From Acidimicrobiia bacterium (GTDB taxonomy: Bacteria; Actinomycetota; Acidimicrobiia; IMCC26256; JAOSJL01), in assembly GCA_027494115.1 (NCBI GenBank), contig JAOSJL010000001.1:1637926-1701925 (forward strand): a DNA stretch of 64,000 nucleotides. Direction: 5' to 3'. The translations under genes were made by a program, and so were the position numbers. Position 1 is the stretch's first letter. The number at the start of each line of letters is the position of its first letter. Shown here piece by piece: positions 45,717 through 54,444 of this stretch. Under the pieces are notes generated by a model that saw only the letters and a list, made by a program, of their open reading frames with translations, had not been told where the DNA came from and did no database searches.

Positions 45717-48104
45717 ATGCAGGAGGACTCCCTCGCCGCTGTCGGAGCGCGCCCCGAACCCGTCGGCCCCGTCATTGACGGCGGCGAGGCTGTTCCCGCC
45801 GATGCTGCTCCCGCCGATCCTGTTGTCGCCGAGGCCGTCGCGCACCGCCGCCACCAGGTGGAGCTCGTGGTCGGGATCGGGATCGTGGCGGCGTGTTGTG
45901 CCTTTGTCTTCTTCGAGCTCCAGCCTTCGCTGCTGTTGCGCAACACCACGCCCAACGGCGGCGACACCGGGGCACACGTGTGGTGGCCCGCGTTCTTCGG
46001 TGACAACATCCTCGGCACGCTCAGGCTGTCCGGCTGGACCCAGGACTACTACGCCGGCTTTCCGGTGGGGCACTTCTACTTCCCGCTTCCCGCGTTGCTC
46101 ATCGTCCTCGGCGACGTCGTTCTGCCGTACAACATCTCGTTCAAGCTCGTGGCGGCCTCGGGACCGGTTCTGTTGCCTGCGGCCGCCTATGTGTTCGCCC
46201 GGGGTCTCGGTGCCCGCTGGCCCGCGCCGCCCCTCTTTTCCGCGGCGGCGGTGCTGTACCTGTTCGACCTGAAGTACCAGAACTGGGGCGGGAACCTCAC
46301 CAGCGCGCTCCAGGGGAGTTCTCCTTCTCGCTGGGGCTCGCGATGGGCCTGTTCTTCCTCGGCGTGTTCGCCCGCATGCTGCGCACCGGGCGGGGGGCAG
46401 GTGCTCGCGGCCGTGCTGTTCGCCGCGACCGTGATGTGTCACATCATCGTCGCCGGTTTCGCCGTCGGAGCGGCGGTTCTCGTCTGGCTCGGGTTCCGCC
46501 CGATCAAGAACCTGCTGAGCGCCGTGTCGGTGGGTGCCGTCGGCCTCGCTCTCACAGCCGTGTGGACCGTTCCCCTCATCGCTCGGCTCGGCTACACGAC
46601 CGACATGGGCTGGCAGAAGCTCACCGACTACGTCGACTCGCTGTTCCCGACCGAGATCCTGTGGCTCGTGGCGCTGGCGGTCGTCGGGTCCGTGGCCGGC
46701 TTCATCTCCCGCCGCCGTCCGGCGGTGATCCTGACCGGCCTCACGCTGGCGTTCGGGCTTCTCTTCAGCGTGATCCCGGAGGGTCGTGTGTGGAACGGGC
46801 GACTCCTGCCCTTCTACTACCTGATGCTTTTCCTCCTGGCCGCACTCGGAGCGGCCGAGATCTGTGGATGGCTCGGCCGCCTCGCACGCTGGGCCTGGGG
46901 GCGGGCGGGAGAGCCGCTCGGCGTCGAGCCCCCGACCCGGCCCCGAGTCGGCGCGGCGTTCGTCGTGACGACGGTCCTCGCGGTCCTGTTCTCGGTCGGT
47001 GCGCTCGTGTTCTCGCACGCGGACCGTGCCTTCCTCGACGACTGGGCGCGGTGGAACAACTCCGGGTTCGAGGCGCGTGACGCGGCACCGGAGTTCTTCG
47101 AGATCATCGAAACCATGGACGCACTCCCGCCGGGTCGCGCCGTGTGGGAACGAACGGAGGGACTGAACAACTACGGCACCGACCTCGCTCTCGAGCTCCT
47201 TCCGTACTTCACCGACGGCAGGATCTCGTCCATGGAGGGCCTCTACTTCGAGTCGTCGGCCACGACGCCGTTCCACTTCCTCATGACGGCGAAGCTCGGG
47301 AGCGACCCCTCCAATCCTGTGCGGTTCCCCGACGACTCGGAGGTCGTGTACGGGCAGAACGCCGCCAACGGAACGCCGGAGGAGTTCGACCACGGTGTGG
47401 CTCAGCTCCAGGCTTTCGGCGTCCGCTACCTGATGCTCACGTCGGACGCGGCGATCGAGCGGGCGGAGGCCCACGACGCGTTGACGCTCGTGGCGGAGGT
47501 CACCGACAACGACGAGATCGAGCCTTCAGGCTGGTCGATCTATGAGGTGGCGGACTCCGCCACCGTGGAGGGCCTGCGCTACGAACCCGTTGTGCTTCGT
47601 GACGCCGCCCCCGAGGAATGGCTGGAGCCCGCCGCGCTCTGGTGGGAGGACCCCGACGCGTTGGCGCGGCCGCTCGCGGCGGGCGGGCCCTCGGAGTGGG
47701 CGCGTTCCGATGCGAGTGATGCGGCGACGGTGCCGTTCCGCGAGCTTCCTCCGGTCGAGGTCACCGAGATCGAGACGACGAACGACACGATCGAGTTCCG
47801 GGTTGATCAGCCCGGTGTTCCGGTGGTCGTGAAGACCTCGTACTTTCCGGGTTGGTCGGCCGAAGGAGCCGAGGGCCCGTGGCGGCTCACGCCGAACCTC
47901 ATGGTCGTCGTGCCGACCGAGGAGCACGTCACGTTGAGCTACGGCGCCACGGGTCTCGACCGGGCCGCGCTGGCGATCACGCTCCTCGGTGTCGCCGGCC
48001 TTTTCGGTCTCGCCCGGCTCTCTGACCGCCCTTCTGATCGGCGCTCCGAACGGCGTTCCAACCGACGCGGGCCCGAGAGGCCCGATCAGCCGGCACTACC
48101 ATGA
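45717..48104 (+). CDS. Large polytopic membrane protein, GT-C/YfhO-like, two compensating indels
   Basis: A 795-residue protein. An Ala/Pro-rich start is followed by ten or so membrane segments in the first 450 residues and a soluble extracytoplasmic region after that. The first outside loop has NGGDTGAHVWWPAFF, an Asp-containing motif of the kind seen in GT-C polyprenyl-phosphate-dependent glycosyltransferases. Later LLPFYYLMLFLLAALGAAEI and KTSYFPGWSAEG recall YfhO-type proteins. One G is lost at 46313-46316 and one gained at 46392-46397, so only about 26 residues (true reading FSFSLGLAMGLFFLGVFARM) are out of frame. It overlaps manB by four bases (ATGA), supporting a role in mannose-containing glycan assembly, by inference. 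Confidence 0.75.
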   Translation: MQEDSLAAVGARPEPVGPVIDGGEAVPADAAPADPVVAEAVAHRRHQVELVVGIGIVAACCAFVFFELQPSLLLRNTTPNGGDTGAHVWWPAFFGDNILGTLRLSGWTQDYYAGFPVGHFYFPLPALLIVLGDVVLPYNISFKLVAASGPVLLPAAAYVFARGLGARWPAPPLFSAAAVLYLFDLKYQNWGGNLTSALQGSSPSRWGSRWACSSSACSPACCAPGGGQVLAAVLFAATVMCHIIVAGFAVGAAVLVWLGFRPIKNLLSAVSVGAVGLALTAVWTVPLIARLGYTTDMGWQKLTDYVDSLFPTEILWLVALAVVGSVAGFISRRRPAVILTGLTLAFGLLFSVIPEGRVWNGRLLPFYYLMLFLLAALGAAEICGWLGRLARWAWGRAGEPLGVEPPTRPRVGAAFVVTTVLAVLFSVGALVFSHADRAFLDDWARWNNSGFEARDAAPEFFEIIETMDALPPGRAVWERTEGLNNYGTDLALELLPYFTDGRISSMEGLYFESSATTPFHFLMTAKLGSDPSNPVRFPDDSEVVYGQNAANGTPEEFDHGVAQLQAFGVRYLMLTSDAAIERAEAHDALTLVAEVTDNDEIEPSGWSIYEVADSATVEGLRYEPVVLRDAAPEEWLEPAALWWEDPDALARPLAAGGPSEWARSDASDAATVPFRELPPVEVTEIETTNDTIEFRVDQPGVPVVVKTSYFPGWSAEGAEGPWRLTPNLMVVVPTEEHVTLSYGATGLDRAALAITLLGVAGLFGLARLSDRPSDRRSERRSNRRGPERPDQPALP

Positions 48105-49498
48105 GCGCCCGCATGACCGACCTGACCGACCTGTCCGACCTCGACGCGCTCTTCAAGGCCTACGACGTACGGGGGACCTACCCCGACCAGATCGACGAGG
48201 ATCTGGCTCGCAGGGTCGGCAATGCGTTCGTCGCCTTCACCGGGGCCGGAGCGATCGCCGTGGGCCACGACATGCGTCCGTCGTCGGAGCCGCTGTCGGC
48301 CGCATTCATCGACGGGGCGACCCTGGCCGGTGCCGACATCACCACGATCGGCCTGGCCTCGACCGACATGGTCTATTTCGCCAGCGGGTACCTCGACGTC
48401 CCGGCGGTCATGTTCACGGCGAGCCACAACCCGGCCCAGTACAACGGCATGAAGCTCTGCCGGGAAGGCGCCGCACCGATCGGCCAGGACACCGGCCTCG
48501 CGGAGATCAAGGGGCGCGTCGCCGAGGGTCTGATCGAGCGCGCCCCCACGGCCGGGCGGGTCACCGACCGACCGTTGCTCGACGAGTTCACCGAGCACGT
48601 CCACAGCTTCGTCGACATCGACGCTCTCTCCCCGATGACCATCGTGGCCGACGCCGCCAACGGCATGGGCGGCCTCGTCGCTCCGAAGATCTTCGAGAAG
48701 CTCCCGGTCGAGTTGACCATGCTCTACCCGGAGCTCGACGGCACCTTTCCGAACCACCCTGCCGACCCCATCAACCCCGAGAACCTGGTTGATCTCCAGC
48801 GTGAGGTCGAGAAGCGCTCGGCCGACATCGGCCTCGCGTTCGACGGTGACGCCGACCGCGTCTTTCTCGTCGACGACCGCGGTGAACCACTCTCGGGTTC
48901 ACTCACCACTTCGATCGTCGCGGCGGGCATTCTCGACCGGGTCGCGTCGGGCAGCGGTGTCTCTGACGACGCGCCGCGTCCGGTCGTCCTGCACAACCTC
49001 ATCTGCTCGAAGGCGGTTCCCGAGGTCATCGCCGAACACGGTGGAGAGCCCGTCCGTACTCGGGTCGGGCACTCGTTCATCAAGGCGGTCATGGCCGACA
49101 CAGGGGCCGTGTTCGGCGGCGAACACTCGGGGCACTACTACTTCGCCGACAACTGGCGGGCCGACTCCGGCATCATCGCCACGATGGTCGTTCTCGAGCA
49201 GCTCTCCCGCGCGCGGATCCCACTCTCCGAGCTACGTGAGCCGTTCGAACGCTACGCAGACTCGGGCGAGATCAACACCGAGGTCGCCGATCCGGCGGCT
49301 GTGATCGACCGGATCGAGAAGACATTCAGTGACGGGACGGCCGATCGCCTCGACGGCTTGACCCTCGACTTCGGCGACTGGTGGTTCAACCTGAGGCCCT
49401 CCAACACCGAACCTCTCCTGCGACTCAACCTCGAGGCGGCCACACCCGGGGAGTGTGAGCGTCGCACCGCCGAGGTCCTCGCCGCGATCCGCGACTGA
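48101..49498 (+). CDS. manB: Phosphomannomutase/phosphoglucomutase (ManB)
   Basis: Interconverts mannose-6-P and mannose-1-P (or glucose phosphates). The 465-residue alpha-D-phosphohexomutase has the phosphoserine loop MFTASHNPAQYNGMKLC, the metal-binding DIGLAFDGDADRVFLVDDRG, the sugar-binding GGEHSGHYYF and the phosphate-binding C-terminus RPSNTEPLLRLNLEA. The start overlaps the preceding stop (ATGA at 48101). A second in-frame ATG at 48113 is possible. With the SIS isomerase downstream and the nucleotidyltransferase at 31.8 kb it would make GDP-mannose. This neighbourhood (manB, SIS isomerase, ahcY) is conserved in actinobacteria. Confidence 0.93.
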   Translation: MSARMTDLTDLSDLDALFKAYDVRGTYPDQIDEDLARRVGNAFVAFTGAGAIAVGHDMRPSSEPLSAAFIDGATLAGADITTIGLASTDMVYFASGYLDVPAVMFTASHNPAQYNGMKLCREGAAPIGQDTGLAEIKGRVAEGLIERAPTAGRVTDRPLLDEFTEHVHSFVDIDALSPMTIVADAANGMGGLVAPKIFEKLPVELTMLYPELDGTFPNHPADPINPENLVDLQREVEKRSADIGLAFDGDADRVFLVDDRGEPLSGSLTTSIVAAGILDRVASGSGVSDDAPRPVVLHNLICSKAVPEVIAEHGGEPVRTRVGHSFIKAVMADTGAVFGGEHSGHYYFADNWRADSGIIATMVVLEQLSRARIPLSELREPFERYADSGEINTEVADPAAVIDRIEKTFSDGTADRLDGLTLDFGDWWFNLRPSNTEPLLRLNLEAATPGECERRTAEVLAAIRD

Positions 49499-49573
49499 CG
49501 ATCCGCAAGGAGTTCCGATACAAGAGGAGTTCCGGTACAAGATCTGTTCGTACGACACACGAAAGGGGCGCAC

Positions 49574-49810
49574 ATGGCGCTCGACGCACGACTGCTGGAG
49601 ATCCTGGCCTGTCCCGAGGACAAGGGCCCCCTGCTCTACTTCGAGAGCGACGGCTTCCTCTACAACCCGCGCCTTCAGCGCAAGTACCGCATCACCGACG
49701 ACATCCCGGTGATGCTCGTCGACGAGGCGGAGCAGGTCGACGACGCCGAACACGAGACCCTCACGGCCCGCGCCGAAGCCGAGGGGATCACCCCGACCTT
49801 CGACGCCTGA
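49574..49810 (+). CDS. Trm112 family protein
   Basis: A 78-residue protein: LLEILACPEDKGPLLYF, FLYNPRLQRKYRITDDIPVMLVDEAEQ, the standard small Trm112/YcaR fold (UPF0434-like). Homologues act as activators of methyltransferases or have unknown roles; in actinobacteria the gene is typically found between manB and the SIS-domain isomerase, as here. The ATG at 49574 follows a purine-rich gaaagggg. The 75-base upstream gap contains a direct repeat gagttccgRtacaag at about 49511 and 49528. Confidence 0.88.
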   Translation: MALDARLLEILACPEDKGPLLYFESDGFLYNPRLQRKYRITDDIPVMLVDEAEQVDDAEHETLTARAEAEGITPTFDA

Positions 49811-49826
49811 TCGCCGGAGTTAGGAC

Positions 49827-50872
49827 GTGACCGTTCTCGACACCCTCGACTTCACCGACGCCGTGCGCGGCCTGCCCGAACAGGTGGCCGAGGCCCACGA
49901 GGCGGCCGGCGCCGTACCGGCGGAGCGCTTCCCCTCGGCAGATGTCATCGACTCGATCGTCGTGTGCGGAATGGGGGTCGGGAATCTCGGGAGACGTGCT
50001 CGCCGCTGTGGGTCGAACCGCTCTTCCGGTTCCGATCACCGTCGTGAAGGATTACGGCGCGCCGGTGTTCATCGGTGAGCGGACGCTCGTGTTCGCCCAG
50101 TCGTACTCCGGAGACACCGAGGAGACGCTGACGACGACCCACGCGGCCCTCGACGCCGGTGCGCAGGTCGTCGCCGTCACGAGTGGGGGAGCGCTGGGCG
50201 CGCTGGCCCAGGAGCATGACCTGGTGCGTTTCGAGTGCCCGCCGGGGCTGCAGCCCCGCGCCGCCCTCGGTGCGCTGGTTGTCCCCCTCTTCGCCACGGC
50301 GAAACGCTCGGGCCTGCTGCCCGACGCTCACGAGTGGCTTGTCGCGGCCGAGGCCGCTCTCGTCGCCCGGCGCGACGCTTGCGCTCCGGAGGTGGTCGGA
50401 GATGCGAATCCGGCACGCGCGCTCGCTCGTCGGATCGGGCGCACGATCCCCCCTCGTGTACGGCGGGTCCGCCCTCGGCGGTGTGGCCGCCATGCGCTGG
50501 AAGTGCGACATCAACGAGAACGCCAAGGCTCCCGCCGTCTGGAACGTGTATCCCGAGCTCGATCACAACGAGATCTGCGGGTGGGGGCAGCACGGCGACG
50601 TGACACGCCAGGTGTTCACTCTGATCACGCTGCGTCACGACTTCGAGGGGGACAGGGTTCCCGCACGCATCGACGCCACGACGGGCATCATCGACGAGAC
50701 CCTGGCCGACACCCTCGAGGTGCGCGCCTCGGGTGACGGCCCGCTCGCCCAGCTCCTCGATCTCATGTACGTGGGTGACTGGACGAGCCTCTATCTCGCC
50801 CTCGACAACGAGGTCGACCCCGGACCCATCGACGCCATACAACAACTCAAGGCACAGCTCGCCTCGGACTGA
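49827..50872 (+). CDS. SIS-domain phosphoglucose/phosphomannose isomerase-like protein, two indels
   Basis: A ~350-residue protein with two sugar-isomerase (SIS) domains of the bifunctional PGI/PMI family. First domain: DSIVVCGMGGSGISGDVLAAVG (after repair), VFAQSYSGDTEETL, VVAVTSGGALGALA. Second: PLVYGGSALGGVAAMRWKCDINENAK, then YPELDHNEICGW, with the Glu/His region typical of the family. Indels: two Gs lost (or one gained) at 49971-49975 and one C gained at 50448-50453. The expected reaction, fructose-6-P to mannose-6-P, would feed ManB. It starts with GTG at 49827, 16 bases after the Trm112 gene. Confidence 0.87.
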
Positions 50873-50896
50873 ATGACCGACCCCCAACCAGCGCCT

Positions 50897-50941
50897 TGAT
50901 GCGTCCGAGGCGCGCGCTATTCGAGCATCAGGGACGCATCA
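50897..50941. terminator. 10-base inverted repeat TGATGCGTCC / GGACGCATCA, candidate terminator or operator
   Basis: Perfect 10-base arms at 50897-50906 and 50932-50941 with a 25-base loop, 25 bases after the SIS gene stop. No T-run follows. It could end the manB transcript or be a binding site; the sequence alone does not decide. Confidence 0.35.
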
Positions 50942-50974
50942 TGTCTGTCGGGCTGGTTCGAAGGGCCCGGCGCG

Positions 50975-51124
50975 TAGCATGGGGGGAGTCGGGCCTTCAC
51001 GGCTGTCACCCGGTGATCCGGGCCGACTCCCAGAATCCGATCAGGCACCGACGCGGCACCACACGCGCTGACGAAACGTCAACCGTGTCCACTGATGTCG
51101 GCGCCGCCCGACCCGGGAGTTCGC
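50975..51124 (+). promoter_or_regulatory. Promoter and structured ~140-base leader of ahcY
   Basis: A TAGCAT -10 box at 50975-50980 would start transcription near 50987. The leader can form GGGAGTCGG/CCGACTCCC (50984-50992 with 51023-51031) enclosing CCCGG-tgat-CCGGG (51009-51022), then ACACG/CGTGT with TGACG-aaa-CGTCA inside (51061-51088). CCGAC (51048) can pair with GTCGG (51097) and GCGGC (51053) with GCCGC (51103), a crossing arrangement. This resembles a cis-regulatory RNA, but it does not match the SAH riboswitch consensus as I remember it. Confidence 0.4.
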
Positions 51125-52603
51125 ATGACCACCACCGCAGAATCCGCCACCAGCTCCGCGCGGGACCCGAAGACCGACTTCAAGGTCGCCGACCTGTCGC
51201 TGGCCGACTTCGGCCGCAAGGAGATCGAGCTCGCCGAGATCGAGATGCCCGGCCTGATGGCGCTGCGCGAGGAATTCGGCGCGAGCAAGCCGTTGGCAGG
51301 GGCGCGGATCACCGGGTCGCTGCACATGACGATCCAGACTGCCGTGCTGATCGAGACGCTGCTCGACCTCGGTGCCGAGGTGCGCTGGGCGTCGTGCAAC
51401 ATCTTCTCCACACAGGACCACGCCGCGGCCGCCGTCGTCGTCGGGCGCGACGGCACCGTCGACGCGCCCTCCGGACCCGCCGTCTACGCGTGGAAGGGCG
51501 AGACGCTCGAGGAGTACTGGTGGTGCACGGATCAGGCTCTGAGCTGGCCGGGTGCCACCGGGCCCAACGCCATCCTCGACGACGGCGGCGACGCCACGCT
51601 CCTCGTCCACAAGGGCGTCGAGTTCGAGAAGGCCGGCGCCGTCCCGTCGCCCGACACCGCGGATTCCGAGGAGTTCCGCTACGTGCTGGAACTCCTCGGC
51701 CGCGTGCACGAGGCCGACGACCGGCGGTGGCACCGGGTCGCCGAAGACATCAAGGGCGTCACCGAGGAGACCACCACCGGGGTCCACCGTCTGTACCAGA
51801 TGGAGGCCATGGGCTCGCTGCTGTTCCCGGCCATCAACGTGAACGACTCGGTCACCAAGTCCAAGTTCGACAACCTCTACGGGTGCAGGCACTCGCTGGT
51901 CGACGGCATCTCCCGGGCGACCGACGTGATGCTGGGCGGAAAGCTCGCCGTCGTGTGCGGGTACGGCGACGTGGGCAAGGGCTGCGCGCAGTCGCTGCGC
52001 GGACAGGGTGCGCGTGTCGTGGTCACCGAGATCGATCCGATCAACGCGCTCCAGGCGGTGATGGAGGGCTACGAGGTCGTCACGATCGAGGACGTCGTCG
52101 AGACGGCCGACCTGTTCGTGACCGCCACTGGAAACCGTGACGTGCTGACGGCCGACCACATGCGCCGGATGAAGCACAACGCGATCGTCGGCAACATCGG
52201 TCACTTCGACAACGAGATCGACATGGCCGGGCTCCAGGAGATCCCCGGAGTCCAGCGGGTCGAGATCAAGCCCCAGGTCGACCAGTGGATCTTCGACGAC
52301 GGACACGGGGTGATCGTCCTGGCGGAGGGCCGACTCCTCAACCTCGGCTGCGCCACCGGGCACCCGAGCTTCGTGATGTCGAACAGCTTCTCCAACCAGG
52401 TCCTGGCCCAGGTCGAGCTGTTCGGGCACGAGGACTTCTACGAGAACCGCGTCTACACGCTGCCCAAGCACCTCGACGAGAAGGTCGCGCGGCTCCACCT
52501 CGACAAGCTCGGGGTTCGCCTCACGCGTCTCACCGAGGAACAGGCCGACTATCTCGGCATTCCCCAGGACGGCCCCTACAAGCCGGAGCACTACCGCTAC
52601 TGA
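51125..52603 (+). CDS. ahcY: Adenosylhomocysteinase (S-adenosylhomocysteine hydrolase)
   Basis: Splits S-adenosylhomocysteine into adenosine and homocysteine, clearing the inhibitor of methyltransferases. The 492-residue protein has [37 protein letters not shown], the NAD-binding [30 protein letters not shown] and [15 protein letters not shown], ending in the conserved KPEHYRY. The ~40-residue insertion typical of many bacterial and mycobacterial enzymes is present ([20 protein letters not shown]). The ATG at 51125 is preferred over an in-frame upstream start because the conserved part begins soon after it. It has its own promoter and a long, structured leader. Confidence 0.96.
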   Translation: MTTTAESATSSARDPKTDFKVADLSLADFGRKEIELAEIEMPGLMALREEFGASKPLAGARITGSLHMTIQTAVLIETLLDLGAEVRWASCNIFSTQDHAAAAVVVGRDGTVDAPSGPAVYAWKGETLEEYWWCTDQALSWPGATGPNAILDDGGDATLLVHKGVEFEKAGAVPSPDTADSEEFRYVLELLGRVHEADDRRWHRVAEDIKGVTEETTTGVHRLYQMEAMGSLLFPAINVNDSVTKSKFDNLYGCRHSLVDGISRATDVMLGGKLAVVCGYGDVGKGCAQSLRGQGARVVVTEIDPINALQAVMEGYEVVTIEDVVETADLFVTATGNRDVLTADHMRRMKHNAIVGNIGHFDNEIDMAGLQEIPGVQRVEIKPQVDQWIFDDGHGVIVLAEGRLLNLGCATGHPSFVMSNSFSNQVLAQVELFGHEDFYENRVYTLPKHLDEKVARLHLDKLGVRLTRLTEEQADYLGIPQDGPYKPEHYRY

Positions 52604-52658
52604 CGCGGCTCGGCCGGCGCACCCCTTCGCTGTCGGCGTAGGTGTCGCGGGGCGTCGG

Positions 52659-52664
52659 TAGCGT
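52659..52664 (+). promoter_or_regulatory. -10 box TAGCGT, leaderless comF-like gene
   Basis: TAGCGT followed by seven bases and GTG at 52672. It supports this start over an in-frame GTG at 52642. Confidence 0.5.
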
Positions 52665-52671
52665 CGGGGGC

Positions 52672-53382
52672 GTGGATTCCGTTTCCGGTCGGCCTCCGAC
52701 ACGTCGACTCCCGCTCCTGTCACGAGAAACTGCTGCGGGGTTCTCCGCCCTGGTGTTCCCGGTTCGATGCGTGGGATGCGGCGCGGCCGCGCCGCTCGGG
52801 CTGTGTCAGGAGTGCCTGTCAGGGCTGGAGCCGCCGAGTGCCACGCCACCGCCGCGGGGCGTCGAGGAGTGGTGGGCGCCCTACGACTACGCCGGAGCAT
52901 GGCGTGACGTCGTGGTCGCCGCCAAGGCGCGACGTGCCCGCGCTCTCGTCGCGCTGCTCGCCGGTGCACTCGTCGAGTGCGTCGGAACCGGTCTCGCGGT
53001 GTTCCCGGGCACGCACCCCGATGTGGTCACGTGGCCGCCCACCACGAGTCGTCGCCGTCTCCGGCGCGGCTACGACCCCGCTGAACTCCTCGCGCGGGCC
53101 GTGGCCCGTTCCCGAATGTGTCCCGCGGCGCGACTCCTCGTGCGCGACCGTGATGCTCCGGCGCAGATGGGCCGGGGCCGCCGGGCCCGTCGGCGCGGGC
53201 CGCGCTTCACCGCCAACCGGTCGCTCGCAGGCTTCACCGTTCTCGTGGTCGACGATGTGTCGACGACGGGCGCCACGATCACGGCCTCGGCCGATGCTCT
53301 CCACCGCGCCGGGGCGGCATCGGTCCTGGCCGCCACGGCAGCCCGTACGCCACGGCCGCAGGGCACCTGCGAGGAGAGGTGA
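52672..53382 (+). CDS. ComF-family phosphoribosyltransferase-like protein
   Basis: A 236-residue protein with an N-terminal zinc knuckle (CVGCGAAAPLGLCQEC) and a C-terminal phosphoribosyltransferase domain whose PRPP loop reads FTVLVVDDVSTTGATI. The middle has PYDYAGAWRDVVVAAKARR and LRRGYDPAELLARAVAR, as in ComF/GntX proteins. In naturally competent bacteria ComF helps DNA uptake; in others the role is unclear. It lies between ahcY and hpf, a position also found for comF in other actinobacteria (comF beside hpf/secA). Confidence 0.87.
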   Translation: MDSVSGRPPTRRLPLLSRETAAGFSALVFPVRCVGCGAAAPLGLCQECLSGLEPPSATPPPRGVEEWWAPYDYAGAWRDVVVAAKARRARALVALLAGALVECVGTGLAVFPGTHPDVVTWPPTTSRRRLRRGYDPAELLARAVARSRMCPAARLLVRDRDAPAQMGRGRRARRRGPRFTANRSLAGFTVLVVDDVSTTGATITASADALHRAGAASVLAATAARTPRPQGTCEER

Positions 53383-53746
53383 CCACGGAGAGTGAAAAAT
53401 ATCTTCAGAATGGCCACGGAACGTCCGATTCTGGGACTGAGGCACAGGTCCCCTGAAGAGGCCGGTGCAGGAGGCAGCGACGATGACGGTCACACGGGTG
53501 CGGATCATGAGCCAGGAACCCGGGCCCGCTGCGATGCCGCTCGGCCCCCCACCGCCGTCGTCGGTACGCCCGGCGGTCGTGAGTGCCATGCGCCGCCAGG
53601 TCGGCACCGGGTCCTACCGTCCCCGGCGGACCGTGTGGCCGAGCGCCTTCTCACACTGCTGCTCCATGCAGGTGCCTGACCGTCACGGCGGAGCGCAGGC
53701 TGTTCCCGACGAGCCGGTCCCCGGAGGACGCAACCCCATGCGTGCG

Positions 53747-53752
53747 TATACT
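53747..53752 (+). promoter_or_regulatory. -10 box TATACT upstream of hpf
   Basis: The closest match to the consensus TATAAT in the window, six bases before an ATG at 53759. It is the likely hpf promoter; no TTGACA-like -35 was seen at the right distance. Confidence 0.6.
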
Positions 53753-53758
53753 CGCCGC

Positions 53759-53842
53759 ATGTGCCGTCCCGGGCGACCGGCAACACCCCACACCCCACCC
53801 TCCGATCACGGTCTGCCCCGTTCCGATCGGCTGGTGCGCTGA
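53759..53842 (+). CDS. Candidate leaderless 27-residue upstream ORF of hpf
   Basis: The ATG is exactly six bases after TATACT, the leaderless spacing found elsewhere here. The frame codes for 27 residues rich in Pro, Arg and Ser (MCRPGRPATPHTPPS...) and stops two bases before the hpf GTG at 53845. This would couple hpf translation to that of the short ORF. An alternative reading is that a GTG at 53761 makes a 28-residue N-terminal extension of Hpf in its own frame. No homologue is known to me. Confidence 0.35.
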   Translation: MCRPGRPATPHTPPSDHGLPRSDRLVR

Positions 53843-53844
53843 GC

Positions 53845-54437
53845 GTGGAGATCGTCGTTCGGCACAAACACGGCCGTGTTTCACCCGAGCTCCGCTCGAT
53901 CGCCGCAGAGAAGGTCGGTCGCGTGTCACGTTTTCTGCGGGACGTGGCGCGTATCGACGTGGAGTTCGACGATGAGCGAAACCCCAGCGTCGCTGAGAGC
54001 GATCTCTGCGAAATCCTGGTTCACCTGAAGGGAACTCTCCTCAAGGCGCACTCGGCAGCCAGCAGCCCCGAGGCGGCTCTCGACCTGGCGATCGACAAGA
54101 TGGAGCACCAGGCCCGCAAGCTCCACGAACGCCGCGTGTCCCGGTCACACCCCAAGGGATCCCGACGATCCGCGGCGAACGGCCGGCCTTCCAACGGTTC
54201 CAGCCCGAACATTCCCGAGGCGGAGTCCGGCGACGCTCCGATCGTCAGGTTGCGGAGGACGCTCCGATCGTCCGCGTGACACAGGAGACGGCGAAACCCA
54301 TGAGCCCCCGAGAGGCCGGGCTCCAGATGGACCTTCTCGGCTACGACTTCTTCCTCTTCACGAGCTCGGAGCACGGTCGGGCCGCGGTGATCTACCGACG
54401 CCGGGACGGCGATCTCGGGCTCATCGAGGCCGGTTGA
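53845..54437 (+). CDS. hpf: Ribosome hibernation-promoting factor, long form (HPF/RaiA), one indel
   Basis: Binds the 30S decoding centre and dimerises 70S ribosomes in stationary phase. The N-terminal domain is VEIVVRHKHGRVSPELRSIA through ALDLAIDKMEHQARKLHERR. The C-terminal dimerisation domain is encoded in the next frame: PMSPREAGLQMDLLGYDFFLF, AAVIYRRRDGDLGLIEAG. Restoring one G at 54248-54250 joins them in a linker that holds a duplicated DAPIVR segment (a 27-base direct repeat after repair). Total ~197 residues, normal for long HPF. GTG at 53845, two bases after the stop of a short upstream ORF. It lies upstream of a response regulator and secA, as in many actinobacteria. Confidence 0.9.
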
Positions 54438-54444
54438 TCCGACC

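Larger units (their letters stand above)
53383..53844 (+). other. 462-base region between comF and hpf with a possible small gene and a leader ORF
   Basis: The only gap of this size on the right side. An ATG at 53483, eight bases after AGGAGG, opens a frame of 119 codons to the TGA at 53840-53842, with G or C at most third positions, as in coding sequence; its product (Pro/Arg-rich, no known motif) is not recognised. In the same frame a TATACT box at 53747 points to an internal ATG at 53759 (27 codons). Either a small unknown protein or an hpf leader region is present. Confidence 0.4.

Noticed and set aside
50950-50970. tRNA-like T-loop sequence ggttcgaa upstream of ahcY
   Set aside because: No acceptor, D or anticodon stem can be drawn around it; it is a chance match.
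50975-51124. Known SAH riboswitch upstream of ahcY
   Set aside because: The conserved SAH motif as I recall it is not visible, so only a generic structured leader is claimed.
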